64,000 nucleotides of DNA, from the NCBI GenBank assembly GCA_900215285.1, contig OCMG01000002.1, positions 310,001-374,000 of the forward strand. Reading direction: 5' to 3'. Origin of the DNA: Ensifer adhaerens (GTDB lineage: Bacteria; Pseudomonadota; Alphaproteobacteria; Rhizobiales; Rhizobiaceae). Positions 52,063 through 61,484 of the stretch are shown one piece after another; within the stretch, counting starts at the first letter, position 1; every line of letters begins with the position of its first letter. A model generated the notes under the pieces. That model did no database searches. It was given only the letters and a program-made list of their open reading frames with translations, and was not told the DNA's origin. The position numbers were made by a program, and so were the translations under genes.

Positions 52063-52091
52063 AAAACCCGGCCCGCAGAAGCGGACCGGGT
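52063..52091 (-). terminator. Intrinsic terminator at the end of the liv/pxp operon
   Basis: On the minus strand ACCCGGTCCGC-TTCT-GCGGGCCGGGT (52091-52066) pairs over 11 positions with one G-T wobble and is followed by TTTTCC. It lies 29 bases after the binding-protein stop. Confidence 0.85.
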
Positions 52092-52119
52092 CCATGGGTC
52101 ATCGGTTTCCCGACAGCGC

Positions 52120-53316
52120 TTACTTCATCAGAGCGTCGAGCGGGATCGGCTCGGAGATCGTCCAGCTGTCGACAATATGCGGCTTGCCCTTTGTCGTTTC
52201 GGCAATCAGGTACTTCGCCGTGTTCTGGTGGTGCAGTTCGCTGGTAAAGGTGCGCGGCCCGAAGAGGGTCGGCTCGTTCTTCATCTTTTCAAGTTCCGCA
52301 ACAACCTTGTCGGCATCGGTGGACTTGGCACGCTCGACGGCCTTTGCCCAGACGTCGATCATGACGTAACCCGGATAGGCATATTGCGAGGACGGGTCCT
52401 GACCGGTCTTGGCCTTGTAGGCGGCGTTGAACTTCTGGACATCCGGATTCGGGTCGTCACCATAGATCGAGCCCTGGACCGGAACGAAAAAGTTCGACAG
52501 GTCCGGAACGGCGGAAAGCCAGTAGCTGCCGTCGACGCCGGAGCCATTGAGGATCATCGAGTTGATGCCGGCGGCGCGGATCTGCTTGATGGCCGAGACT
52601 GCGCCCGGCATCATCGTGCAAAGCATGATGGCGTCTGGCTCCTTGGGGAGCGCCTTGATGCGGGTGATCTGGGCGGCAATCGAAGCGTCGTCGTTCTTGA
52701 ACGTATCCTTGCCGACGAGCTTGGCACCCTGGGCTTCCAGCTTCGGCATCATCCAGTCGAAGCCATCGCAGATGCCCTTGTTATATTCCGTCCAGGTATC
52801 GAGCAGGCGATAGAAGGTCTTGGCGTTCTTCTTCTTGAAAGCCCATTCGGCCATGGTGGCGCCCTGAACGGGAGCGAGAACCGAAGCAGAGAAGCTGTGC
52901 GGGCCGACGCCCTGGATGCCGGCCTTGACGGATTCGGCGCAGAGGAAGAACGAAATCTTGCCTGCGGCTTCCGCGGCAAGGGCTGCGGGAGAACCGAAGT
53001 CGTAATCGCAGGAGACGACGACGAGGTCGGCACCCTGGTCGAGCACGGAAAGACCGGCCTTGGCGCCTTCGGCACGGTCGGACTTGGTGTCGGCCTTCAC
53101 CACTTCGATCTTCTTGCCGAGAAGGCCGCCGGCCTTGTTGATCTCGTCGATACGCACGAGGGCCGCGTCGGTCGCCGGCTGGTCATAGGCCTGCATGAAG
53201 CCGGATTCGGCGGTGGCGAAGCCCACGACGATCTTGTCATCGGCGGCCAGCGCCGGGAAAGCGGCCGTGACGGCCGTGAAAGCCGCTGCGGTCAAAAGTG
53301 TCAGTTTACTTTTCAT
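52120..53316 (-). CDS. ABC transporter substrate-binding protein, branched-chain amino acid type
   Basis: The 398-residue precursor has a signal peptide (about 1-24, ending FPALA) and a Leu/Ile/Val-binding-protein fold (VGFATAESGFMQAYDQPATD; GGLLGKKIEVVKADTKSD). It is the last gene of a ten-gene minus-strand operon that begins with pxpA. The operon context suggests that its ligand is the cyclic amide or amino acid handled by the enzymes upstream, not leucine. This ligand assignment is inference. Confidence 0.85.
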   Translation of the reverse strand: MKSKLTLLTAAAFTAVTAAFPALAADDKIVVGFATAESGFMQAYDQPATDAALVRIDEINKAGGLLGKKIEVVKADTKSDRAEGAKAGLSVLDQGADLVVVSCDYDFGSPAALAAEAAGKISFFLCAESVKAGIQGVGPHSFSASVLAPVQGATMAEWAFKKKNAKTFYRLLDTWTEYNKGICDGFDWMMPKLEAQGAKLVGKDTFKNDDASIAAQITRIKALPKEPDAIMLCTMMPGAVSAIKQIRAAGINSMILNGSGVDGSYWLSAVPDLSNFFVPVQGSIYGDDPNPDVQKFNAAYKAKTGQDPSSQYAYPGYVMIDVWAKAVERAKSTDADKVVAELEKMKNEPTLFGPRTFTSELHHQNTAKYLIAETTKGKPHIVDSWTISEPIPLDALMK

Positions 53317-53357
53317 CGACGTCTCCTTTTTGGGTGCCGACGGGGATATCCCGGCGG

Positions 53358-54446
53358 TCATTCACTACGGTTGCGGGTAAGGGTGAGCTCGCGATTGCCG
53401 AACAGGCCGGAAGGGCGAAGCACGAGAATGACGATCATGATGATGCCGAGCGCGATTTCCTGGAGCCCCTTGGGGAGCGCCAGCATCGAGTCACCGACCG
53501 GCACACCGGCCTCGAGCACGCGCAGGCCCTGGATCAGCGCCGACAGGATGACGACACCGAGCACGCTGCCAGTCAGGCTGCCCATGCCGCCGACAACGAG
53601 CATGGAAAGCGTCACGAAGGTGAGGCTGAGGTAGAAATTGTCCGGCGTAACGACGCCGATGGAATGGGCGGTCAACGCTCCGCCGAGCCCCATGATCGCG
53701 CCCGAAATGACAAAGGCGATCAACCTCTGCTTCGGAATGTCGATGCCGGAGGCAGCCGCCGCGGTGGGCTCGTCGCGGGCGGCGCGCAGAGCGAGGCCGG
53801 CGCGAGAGATGGCATGCAGCCAGGCAATGAAGACGACGATGGCCGCGGCGATAAAATAAGGCCAGATCGAGCGCACGATCGGAATGCCTACGACCGAAGA
53901 CGTGGCCCCGGTGACACGATCCCAGTTGGAATAGATCGTGTTGATCATGGCGAGCATCGCAAATGTGGCGATGGACGCGGCAATGCCGGAGAGACGCATC
54001 AGGATACGGCCGAAGATCAGCGCCGCGACACCGGCAAAGATGGTCGCGAAGATCGCCGCCTGCCAATATTCCATCTTGGTCTTGAGGATGAAGTCCGGCA
54101 GGCCCGGTAGCGACATCTTCTTCATCATCGGATTGATCGTCAGCCAGGCCGCGACATAGGCGCCGAGGCAGGTGAAGCCGATCTGGCCGAAGCTCATGAC
54201 GCCGGAATTGCCGATGAAGACATAGAGCCCGACGACGAGGACGACACGGACGAAGAGATCGATGATGACCTGGTTGAAAGGCTTGGAGCCGATCATCGTC
54301 GTCACGACGGCGATCGCCAGGAGGATCAGCACCAGAAGGATCGGCGTGACGATGGATTTGCCGGCGAGTGCAAACCTGCCCGGCTTGCGCGCGGCGATGG
54401 CTTCCGGGCTCAGGATCGGATCGGCGGCATGGGAGGATGTGGACAT
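53358..54446 (-). CDS. ABC transporter permease, LivM type
   Basis: The 362-residue protein has about ten membrane segments and the LivM signature region GIAASIATFAMLAMINTIY, with EPTAAASGIDIPKQRLIAF as the coupling loop. It starts five bases after livH ends and precedes the binding-protein gene. It forms the membrane pore with the LivH-type protein. Confidence 0.9.
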   Translation of the reverse strand: MSTSSHAADPILSPEAIAARKPGRFALAGKSIVTPILLVLILLAIAVVTTMIGSKPFNQVIIDLFVRVVLVVGLYVFIGNSGVMSFGQIGFTCLGAYVAAWLTINPMMKKMSLPGLPDFILKTKMEYWQAAIFATIFAGVAALIFGRILMRLSGIAASIATFAMLAMINTIYSNWDRVTGATSSVVGIPIVRSIWPYFIAAAIVVFIAWLHAISRAGLALRAARDEPTAAAASGIDIPKQRLIAFVISGAIMGLGGALTAHSIGVVTPDNFYLSLTFVTLSMLVVGGMGSLTGSVLGVVILSALIQGLRVLEAGVPVGDSMLALPKGLQEIALGIIMIVILVLRPSGLFGNRELTLTRNRSE

Positions 54447-54451
54447 GGAGA

Positions 54452-55357
54452 TCAGACCCTTTCCTTCGTGCCGCGGGCAGCAATGAGACCCTGCGGGCGG
54501 AACAGGAGGACGAGGATGACGGCGCCGTAGACGAAGGCATCACGGAAGGGACGCGCATCGACCGGCAGGATGACCTGCATGACGACCGAGGCCGCGCCGA
54601 GCAGGAAGCCGGCCAGCACCGCGCCGGCAAGGCTGCCGAGCCCACCGATGACGGTGGAGATGAAGGCCATGAGCATCACGGCCGCGCCCATCTGTATATC
54701 GACCGTGCCGGTCTGGATGCCGAAGATCAGCGCGATCGCACCAGCAAGAGCGCCGGAGAGTGCGAAGGCTCCCATGATGACGCGATTGGCCCGCACGCCC
54801 AACATGCGGGCCATGGAGAAATTCTCCGCCGCGGCGCGCATCTCCAGACCGAAGCGGGTGCGGCGCAGGAAGATGACGAGACCGAAGAGGATTGCGATGG
54901 TCACGATGATGGTGATCAGCTGCAGCAATGGCAGGCGCGCGCCGAGGATTTCGACCGGCTGTGACAGCTCCGGCAGCAGCGAGATCGACTTCGGCCGGCT
55001 CGAATAGAGCATCAGCAGGAAATAGCGGATGACGAAGCCGAGCGCGAAGGAGGCGATCATCATCGTCGCCGGATTGGTGTTGCGGAAGCGCCGGAAGACG
55101 ACGATTTCGCAGAGAACCGAGAGCCCTGCCCCGACCGCAAGCACGAAGGGGATCAGCAGGAACCACGGCAGGTTGCCGGCGAACACGATCGCCATGGCGT
55201 CCGTCGAGGGCCAGAGCAGCGCGAAGATGGAAAACGCGATGACGTCGCCATGGGCGAAGTTGACGAGCCGCATCACGCCGAAGATCAGCGCGATGCCGAG
55301 CGCGCCAAGGGCATAGAGCGAACCAAGGGAAAGGGCGTCGAAGACGATCTGGAGCAT
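54452..55357 (-). CDS. ABC transporter permease, LivH type
   Basis: The 301-residue protein has about eight membrane segments with LivH landmarks LGSLYALGALGIALIFGVMR near the start and GALAGAIALIFG, GGLGSLAGAVLAGFLLG in the second half. It is one base from the LivF-type gene upstream, indicating a tight operon. Confidence 0.9.
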   Translation of the reverse strand: MLQIVFDALSLGSLYALGALGIALIFGVMRLVNFAHGDVIAFSIFALLWPSTDAMAIVFAGNLPWFLLIPFVLAVGAGLSVLCEIVVFRRFRNTNPATMMIASFALGFVIRYFLLMLYSSRPKSISLLPELSQPVEILGARLPLLQLITIIVTIAILFGLVIFLRRTRFGLEMRAAAENFSMARMLGVRANRVIMGAFALSGALAGAIALIFGIQTGTVDIQMGAAVMLMAFISTVIGGLGSLAGAVLAGFLLGAASVVMQVILPVDARPFRDAFVYGAVILVLLFRPQGLIAARGTKERV

Positions 55358-55358
55358 G

Positions 55359-56093
55359 TCAGTGGTCCTCGTAACCGAAATAGGCGGCCTGCATGGCCTC
55401 GCTGTTGCCGAGTTCGCGGGCGTCGCCGTCCAGCACGACCTGACCGGAGCGCATGAGGATCATGCGCCCACCGACCATGACGGCGCGGGTGGAGCTCTGC
55501 TCGACGATGAGGAGCGTAAGGCTGCGCTCGGCCTGCAGGGCAATCAGCCGCTCATAGACCTGGTCGGTGATGTTGGGCGCGAGACCGAGCGAGGGTTCGT
55601 CGATGGCGATGAGGCGCGGACGCGCCATCAGCGCGCGGCCGATAACCAGCATCTGCTGCTGTCCGCCGGAAAGAAGGCCGGCCTGCTGGTCGCGGCGTTC
55701 CTTCAGGATCGGGAAGGTGTTGTAGACCGAGTCCAGATCGGCGGCGGTCTGCCCCTTCCAGCCGGGCATGCGGGAATGCATGCCCGCGCCAACCATCAGA
55801 TTTTCCTCGATGGTGAGCGAGCCGAAAACTTCGCGGCCCTCCGGCACCATGGAAAAGCCGAGGCGGGCAATGTCTTCCGGCGTACGGCCGGTGATCTGGG
55901 CGCCGTCGAATTCGACATGGCCGCCGGCGGTTGGCGTAACACCGGCGATGGCGCGCAGCAGCGAGGACTTGCCCGCACCGTTCGGGCCGGTGATGAAGAG
56001 GACTTCGCCCTCTTTCAGATTGATCGAAACACCGCGCACCGCAGTCAGGCGACCATAGCGAACGGAGACGTCGACGAGGTTCAGCAGCGTCAT
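55359..56093 (-). CDS. ABC transporter ATP-binding protein, LivF type
   Basis: The 244-residue ATPase has Walker A GPNGAGKSS, the signature LSGGQQQMLVIGRAL and Walker B LIAIDEPSLGLAP. Its start overlaps the end of the LivG-type gene by four bases (ATGA). It pairs with that protein as the second ATPase of the importer. Confidence 0.93.
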   Translation of the reverse strand: MTLLNLVDVSVRYGRLTAVRGVSINLKEGEVLFITGPNGAGKSSLLRAIAGVTPTAGGHVEFDGAQITGRTPEDIARLGFSMVPEGREVFGSLTIEENLMVGAGMHSRMPGWKGQTAADLDSVYNTFPILKERRDQQAGLLSGGQQQMLVIGRALMARPRLIAIDEPSLGLAPNITDQVYERLIALQAERSLTLLIVEQSSTRAVMVGGRMILMRSGQVVLDGDARELGNSEAMQAAYFGYEDH

Positions 56094-56842
56094 GCCAGCA
56101 CCTCCAGATTGGCGCGCACAGTGTCGGCAGCGGTACCCATGTAGGCGTGGCGCACCTTCTCGCTGTCGCGGATGGCAGCAGGATCGCCTTCTTCGATGAC
56201 AGCGCCGGAATCGAGCACGACGATATGGTCGCAAAGACCAAGGACGAGGCCGACATTGTGTTCGATGATCAGGACGCCGATGCCCAGCGACTTGGCGACG
56301 CGGCGCACGAGCTCCGAAAGATCGGCGGCTTCCGGCGCGCTCATTCCGGCGGCGGGCTCATCGAGCAGGATATAGGCCGGACGGCCCATCAGCGCGCGGC
56401 CGATGGCGACGCGGCGCTCGTCGGTATAGGGCAGCGTGCCGGCAATGCGGTTCCTGAGCGGCGCAATGCCGATCCAGTCGAGCATGGCTTCAGCCTCGGC
56501 AATGGCGGCGCGACGGCTCATGCCGAGGCCGACACCGGTCACTTCGAGATTGTCGATGACGGGCAAATCGCGGAACAGCCGACCGCCCTGGAAGGTGCGG
56601 GCAATGCCGCGCCGGCGGACCTGATGCGGCTTCAGATTGGTCAGCGCCTTGCCGTCCAGGGTGATCGCACCCGCGGTTGGCGCCTGAAAGCCGGTCAGGA
56701 CGTTGACAAGCGTCGTCTTGCCGGCTCCGTTGGGGCCGATCAGACCGCTGATATGGCCGGGCGTGATCTGCAGGTTGACCGAAGACAGGGCCTTGAGACC
56801 CGCAAACGCCACGGAAACGTCTTCCGCACTGAGATAGCTCAT
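56090..56842 (-). CDS. ABC transporter ATP-binding protein, LivG type
   Basis: The 250-residue ATPase has Walker A GPNGAGKTT, GIARTFQGGRLFRDL (LivG Q-loop region), a degenerate signature PYTDERRVAIGRALM in place of LSGGQ, and Walker B ILLDEPAAGM. The substitution of the LSGGQ serine-glycine core by YTDER is seen in some LivG proteins. The ATG at 56842 is preceded by AAGGGGAT. A 260-base gap separates it from pxpC; no clear terminator or promoter was seen there. Confidence 0.9.
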   Translation of the reverse strand: MSYLSAEDVSVAFAGLKALSSVNLQITPGHISGLIGPNGAGKTTLVNVLTGFQAPTAGAITLDGKALTNLKPHQVRRRGIARTFQGGRLFRDLPVIDNLEVTGVGLGMSRRAAIAEAEAMLDWIGIAPLRNRIAGTLPYTDERRVAIGRALMGRPAYILLDEPAAGMSAPEAADLSELVRRVAKSLGIGVLIIEHNVGLVLGLCDHIVVLDSGAVIEEGDPAAIRDSEKVRHAYMGTAADTVRANLEVLA

Positions 56843-57102
56843 ATCCCCTTCTTTCTCTAAGCAGGGGAAGGCACGCGTCACCGTGGCCGGTTCGTCCGGC
56901 AGATCGGTTTCGCGGTGTTCCCCTTTTAGGCTCCGGCTCCGTCTTGTCGCGGGGCTCGGAATGCCAAAATCACGCCGTTTGACGGCTTCGTCTTGTCGTT
57001 TCACGCGACCGATCTTGTCACCGGGCGCGTCGGAACCGGCTTTGGCAGGCGGTTCCCTTCCCTGGGCCAGCCTCCCCGGCCAGCTTATGCGTAGCTTCGC
57101 CG

Positions 57103-58074
57103 TCAGCCGGCGAGGTATTCCTCGGCGCGCGCCTGGAGTTTCGCGTTATCCGCGCGCGCGGCGAGTGCCTGGTCGAGCGTCACCGGCGCAAACTTCGCCG
57201 GCGTATGCGGCTGCAGCTGCGCGATCAGGTCCATGTCGGCGGAGATGACAACGCCCACCATCATGTAGCCTCCGCCGGAGACTGCATCACGATGCAGCAC
57301 GATTGGCTCGGTGCCGCTCGGCACCTGCACCGAGCCATACGGGTAGCAGGCATCCACGATATTGGACGGGTCGGAACCCGCGCCGAAGGGCTGTTCGCGC
57401 TCTACGAATTCGAGCGGCGCGCCGCCGCGGAAGCGGTAGCCAATGCGGTCGGCTTCAGGTGCGACCTTCCAGGTGTCCTCGAAGAAGCGCTTGCCGGCGG
57501 CCTCCGTGATGCGGTGCCAGTAAAGTCCCGGCAGCATGCGCAGTTCGGCGGGGCTGACCTGCGGACGGCGGAGGTTCGCCGGCAGCGACTTGCCCGCCTT
57601 GCCGGAGCCGGCACCGATCGGCAGCTCGTCGCCGGCCTTCAGCACGCGGCCTTCAAACCCGCCGAGTGCGCCGAGCACATAGGTCGTGCGCGAGCCGAGA
57701 ACGACGGGAACATCAATGCCGCCGGAGATCGCGATATAGGCGCGCGCGCCACCCTTCAGATAGCCGAAGGAGAGCCGGTCACCCGCCTTGACGGGGAAGC
57801 TTTCCCAAGTCGGGCGCTCTTCGCCGTTCACCTTCGGAGGAAGCTCGCCGCCGGTCACGGCGACGACAGCATCCTCCGTGAATTCCAGCTCCGGCCCCAT
57901 GAACGTGGCTTCGAGCAGCGCCGCGCCCGGATCGTTGCCGACGAGCAGGTTGGCGATGCGGGTGGCGAAGCGGTCCATGCCGCCGCCTTCCGGAATGCCG
58001 AGATGGTAATAGCCGGGACGGCCAAGGTCCTGGACGGAGGTCGAGAGACCGGGAGAGATGACTTTAACGGCCAT
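57103..58074 (-). CDS. pxpC: 5-oxoprolinase subunit C / biotin-dependent carboxyltransferase-like
   Basis: The 323-residue protein belongs to the KipA/PxpC family, which is homologous to the carboxyltransferase part of urea amidolyase. The family start VISPGLSTSVQDLGRPGYYH is clear. With PxpB and PxpA it hydrolyses 5-oxoproline with ATP in bacteria. It overlaps pxpB by 11 bases. Here the operon also encodes a biotin carboxylase and biotin carrier, so a biotin-dependent carboxyl transfer to a ring amide is possible. Confidence 0.88.
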   Translation of the reverse strand: MAVKVISPGLSTSVQDLGRPGYYHLGIPEGGGMDRFATRIANLLVGNDPGAALLEATFMGPELEFTEDAVVAVTGGELPPKVNGEERPTWESFPVKAGDRLSFGYLKGGARAYIAISGGIDVPVVLGSRTTYVLGALGGFEGRVLKAGDELPIGAGSGKAGKSLPANLRRPQVSPAELRMLPGLYWHRITEAAGKRFFEDTWKVAPEADRIGYRFRGGAPLEFVEREQPFGAGSDPSNIVDACYPYGSVQVPSGTEPIVLHRDAVSGGGYMMVGVVISADMDLIAQLQPHTPAKFAPVTLDQALAARADNAKLQARAEEYLAG

Positions 58075-58939
58075 TGATCAGCTCCATCAGCTTGGCATTG
58101 GTGCCGGACATGTCCTTGTTGAATTCCGTCAGCGAGAAGTCTGCCGCATGCACCGTCGGCTGCCATGTGTTGGCGTCGATGGCCTCCAGAAGCGTGTCGT
58201 ATTCGTCGCGGCCGACCGACTTGAACTTGACAATGTCGCCCGGCTTGAACAGGCACATTTCGTCCGTCAGATAGCGCACCTTGCGCGTCGGATCGTAGAT
58301 TGGCGCGGGTGTCACGCCATACATCTGATACCCGCCGGCACCGCGCACCGAATAGATCGCGGCAAAGCAGCCGCCGTGACCGATCGTGAGCTTCGGCGTA
58401 TCCGTGCGCGGACGCAGGTATTTCGGCGCCTGGATCTGCTTCTGACGCTCGACCATCTGGTAGAGGAAGGGAAGACCGGCGACGAAACCCACCATGGAGA
58501 CGAACCACGGCTGGCCGGAATAGGCGGCGATGAATTCGTCGATGGTCGCGAAGCCGTTGATGCGGGCCGAGTATTCGAGGTCGGTCGAGTTCGGGTCCTG
58601 GTGCCGCTCGCGGAAGCGCATGCAGGTCTCGTGCGTCCACGGATCCTGGAAGTAGACCGGCAGTTCGATGATGCGGGTCTTGAGCACCGAGTCCGACTTG
58701 GACGCGGCATCCTCCATCGACTGCAGTTCCTTGAGCAAGTCCTGTGGCTTGATGAGGTCCGGATTGAAGCGGATCTGGAAGCTGGCGTTCGCCGGGCAGA
58801 TCTCGGTGACGCCCTTGATGTTGGCGGCTTTCACCGCGTTCGTCATCGACAGGCCGATGAAGAAGGAGTCCAGCGACATCGCTTCGGACACTTCGCCGAA
58901 GATATGCTCGTCACCCCCGAAATTGAAACGTATAGACAT
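58064..58939 (-). CDS. pxpB: 5-oxoprolinase subunit B (KipI family)
   Basis: The 291-residue protein has the KipI/PxpB landmarks FVSMVGFVAGLPFLY and PGDIVKFKSV, with RLRTD-like PRTDTPKLTIGHGGC. In other bacteria PxpB and PxpC form a complex with PxpA. This protein is longer than Bacillus KipI by about 50 residues at the C-terminus. It lies 17 bases after the biotin carboxylase gene. The sequence alone does not fix the substrate. Confidence 0.88.
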   Translation of the reverse strand: MSIRFNFGGDEHIFGEVSEAMSLDSFFIGLSMTNAVKAANIKGVTEICPANASFQIRFNPDLIKPQDLLKELQSMEDAASKSDSVLKTRIIELPVYFQDPWTHETCMRFRERHQDPNSTDLEYSARINGFATIDEFIAAYSGQPWFVSMVGFVAGLPFLYQMVERQKQIQAPKYLRPRTDTPKLTIGHGGCFAAIYSVRGAGGYQMYGVTPAPIYDPTRKVRYLTDEMCLFKPGDIVKFKSVGRDEYDTLLEAIDANTWQPTVHAADFSLTEFNKDMSGTNAKLMELINGR

Positions 58940-58956
58940 TCGTTCCCCTTTTTCCG

Positions 58957-60321
58957 TCAGTCCGCGAGCTTCGCCGCGTTGTCGTTGAGCCAGCCTTCCA
59001 GCCAGCGGGTATGCACGTCCCCGGCCTGCACCGACGGATCGGCGGCGAGCGCAAGGAAGAGCGGTTTGGTCGTCTTCATGCCATCGATCTTCAGTTCGCC
59101 CAGCGCGCGGACCAGCCGCGTGATCGCCGCCTCGCGCGTTTCGCCATGCACGATCAGCTTGGCAAGCAGCGAGTCATAGAAGGGCGGCACCTGGTAGCCG
59201 GGATAGAGCATGGAGTCGAAACGTACGCCCGGCCCGCCGGGAAGGCGCAGATCGCCGACCGTTCCGGGGAACGGCGCGAAATCCTTCGACGGGTCTTCGG
59301 CATTGATGCGCACCTCGATGGCGTGGCCGCGCACCGAGACATCCTTCTGCCTGATCCGCAACGGCTCACCACCGGCGATGAGGAGCATTTCGGCGACCAG
59401 ATCGATGCCCGTGATCGCTTCCGTCACCGGATGCTCGACCTGGATTCGGGTGTTCATCTCGATGAAATAGAAGCGGTTTGCCTCATCGTCATAGAGATAT
59501 TCGACCGTGCCGGCACCGGAATAACCGACCGCCTTGGCGAGCGCGACTGCCGAGCCGCAAAGCTCTTCGCGCAACTCTTCGGACAGGGCACGCGACGGCG
59601 CTTCTTCCCAGACCTTCTGGCGGCGGCGTTGCAGCGAGCATTCGCGCTCGTAGCAATGGATCGCATGTTTGCCGTCGGCCAGAACCTGCACCTCGATATG
59701 GCGCGCCTTGCCGATGACCTTTTCCATATAGAGACCGCCGTCGCCGAACGCGGCGAGCGCTTCGGCTTCAGCCTGCGGGAAAGCCTGCTCGAATTCGGCG
59801 AGGTTGTTGGCGATGCGGATACCGCGACCGCCACCGCCCGCCGCGGCCTTGATCATCACCGGGAAGCCGGTATCGATCAGGATGTGGCGAGCGGCCTCAA
59901 TGCCTTCGACGCGACCGGCAGAACCGGGAACCACCGGAACACCGGCAGCCGCTGCGGCAGAGCGGGCCGAGACCTTGTCGCCCATCAGCCGGATGGCATC
60001 GCCGGACGGGCCGACGAAGACGAGACCTGCGGCCGTGACTGCATCCGAGAAGGTGGCGTTTTCAGCGAGGAAGCCGTAGCCGGGATGGATGCTGTCGCAG
60101 CCGGTCGACTTCGCGGCCTCGATGATCGCTTCGATGTTGAGATAGGACTTCTTGGCGGCGGGTGGGCCGATATTGACGGCCTCGTCAGCGAGCAGCACAT
60201 GCAACGAGGTCGCATCGGCAGCCGAATGCACCGCCACCGTCTTGATGCCGAGATCCTTCGCCGCCCGGATGACCCGAACCGCAATTTCTCCGCGATTGGC
60301 GACCAGCAGTTTCTTCAGCAT
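58957..60321 (-). CDS. Biotin carboxylase (AccC-like), paralogue in the pxp operon
   Basis: The 454-residue protein carboxylates biotin with ATP and bicarbonate. It starts KKLLVANRGEIAVRVIRAAK and has the ATP-grasp loop AAAGGGGRGIRIA, the catalytic region FIEMNTRIQVEHPVTE and KVSARSAAAAAGVPVVPGS. It is a complete AccC-type enzyme. The gene overlaps the biotin-carrier gene by one base and is followed by pxpB-pxpC, not by accA/accD, so it is dedicated to this pathway and unlikely to be the fatty-acid-synthesis enzyme. Confidence 0.93.
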   Translation of the reverse strand: MLKKLLVANRGEIAVRVIRAAKDLGIKTVAVHSAADATSLHVLLADEAVNIGPPAAKKSYLNIEAIIEAAKSTGCDSIHPGYGFLAENATFSDAVTAAGLVFVGPSGDAIRLMGDKVSARSAAAAAGVPVVPGSAGRVEGIEAARHILIDTGFPVMIKAAAGGGGRGIRIANNLAEFEQAFPQAEAEALAAFGDGGLYMEKVIGKARHIEVQVLADGKHAIHCYERECSLQRRRQKVWEEAPSRALSEELREELCGSAVALAKAVGYSGAGTVEYLYDDEANRFYFIEMNTRIQVEHPVTEAITGIDLVAEMLLIAGGEPLRIRQKDVSVRGHAIEVRINAEDPSKDFAPFPGTVGDLRLPGGPGVRFDSMLYPGYQVPPFYDSLLAKLIVHGETREAAITRLVRALGELKIDGMKTTKPLFLALAADPSVQAGDVHTRWLEGWLNDNAAKLAD

Positions 60322-60554
60322 CAGTCGAGATCCGCCAGAGGTGCGCCGGCCATGACCGGCTCTTCATTGTCTGCCGAGAAGCGGATGTTGGAACCCGCGA
60401 CTTCGGACTTCACTTCGTGAAAGGACTTCATCACCTCAATGAGGCCGATGACGTCGCCGACCGCGACGCTGTCGCCATCGTTCTTGTAGGCCGGCTGGCC
60501 GGGCGACGGGCTGCGGTAGAAGGTGCCCGGAAGCGGAGAGAGAATCTGTGCCAT
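60321..60554 (-). CDS. Free-standing biotin carboxyl carrier domain
   Basis: The 77-residue protein is a bare biotinyl domain with the modification site in LIEVMKSFHEV (lysine 44). It has no N-terminal Ala/Pro linker such as AccB carries. Its start codon is 73 bases after pxpA, and its stop overlaps the start of the carboxylase gene by one base. It should shuttle carboxybiotin between the adjacent carboxylase and a transferase, most likely PxpC. Confidence 0.92.
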   Translation of the reverse strand: MAQILSPLPGTFYRSPSPGQPAYKNDGDSVAVGDVIGLIEVMKSFHEVKSEVAGSNIRFSADNEEPVMAGAPLADLD

Positions 60555-60627
60555 GAGGTGCTCCAGTTCGTCTGATAGGAAAATTGTTATATTGCACCGC
60601 ACAAAGATCATGCGGCCATGATGCCGG

Positions 60628-61350
60628 TCAATGCCAGGGCGCGATCGCGTCCTTCACGGCCCGTGCGATATCGATGGCGTTCGGGGTGTCCGAATGCACA
60701 CAGATCGTTTCGCAGCGAACCGGGAAAAGCGTTCCGTCTTCCGCCGTCCCCTTGCCTTCGGTGATGGCGCGCACGCAGCGCTCCGCCATCTTCGCCGGAT
60801 CCTTGGCGTCATGGACGCGGCTGAGGATCAGCTTGCCTTGGGCATTGTATTCGAGGTCGGCATAAAACTCAGCGACGAAGGGAATGCCGCGGGCAGTATA
60901 AATTTCCTCATGAAGCGTACCCGTCATGCCGAAGAGCGGTGCGCCAAAGATTTCAGCGGCATCGCAAACACCATGGGCCACGGCTTCCTGCTGCATGGCC
61001 ATGAAATAGAGGCTGCCATGGGGCTTGATGTGATGGAGTTCCATCCCCTCGGCCTTCATGAAGCCGAGCAGTGCGCCGGTCTGGTAGACGATGGCGTTGC
61101 GCACTTCGTCGCGTGTCATCCGCATCTCGCGGCGGCCGAAACCCTGGAGATCGGGAAGACCCGGATGCGAGCCGATCCTGACGCCCGCAGCCTTGGCGCG
61201 CAGCACGGTCTGGTGCATGTGGTTCGGGTCGGATGCGTGGAAACCGCAGGCGACATTGGCGACATCGATCAGCGGCATGAGCCCGCTGTCATCACCCATA
61301 CGGTAGAGGCCGAAGCTCTCTCCCATGTCACAGTTCAACGTGACCGGCAT
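60628..61350 (-). CDS. pxpA: 5-oxoprolinase subunit A (LamB/YcsF family)
   Basis: The 240-residue protein starts LNCDMGESFGLYRMGDD and contains KPHGSLY and GVRIGSHPGLPDLQGFGRR, the LamB/YcsF hallmarks. PxpA is the catalytic subunit that opens the 5-oxoproline ring. It is the first gene of the operon, 134 bases from a divergent LysR gene. Some family members are annotated lactam utilization proteins, so the real substrate could be another lactam. Confidence 0.9.
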   Translation of the reverse strand: MPVTLNCDMGESFGLYRMGDDSGLMPLIDVANVACGFHASDPNHMHQTVLRAKAAGVRIGSHPGLPDLQGFGRREMRMTRDEVRNAIVYQTGALLGFMKAEGMELHHIKPHGSLYFMAMQQEAVAHGVCDAAEIFGAPLFGMTGTLHEEIYTARGIPFVAEFYADLEYNAQGKLILSRVHDAKDPAKMAERCVRAITEGKGTAEDGTLFPVRCETICVHSDTPNAIDIARAVKDAIAPWH

Positions 61351-61484
61351 GGTTGGTACCCCTCATTCATCTGCCGTCTTTGCGGCGTTGCAGCAATGTT
61401 TGCGCAGATGAGGGTTCTTGTGAAATAGTCATTTTGTGAATGTAATATCGAAAAAACAGATAATTCCAAAAAGAGAAGAAAACT

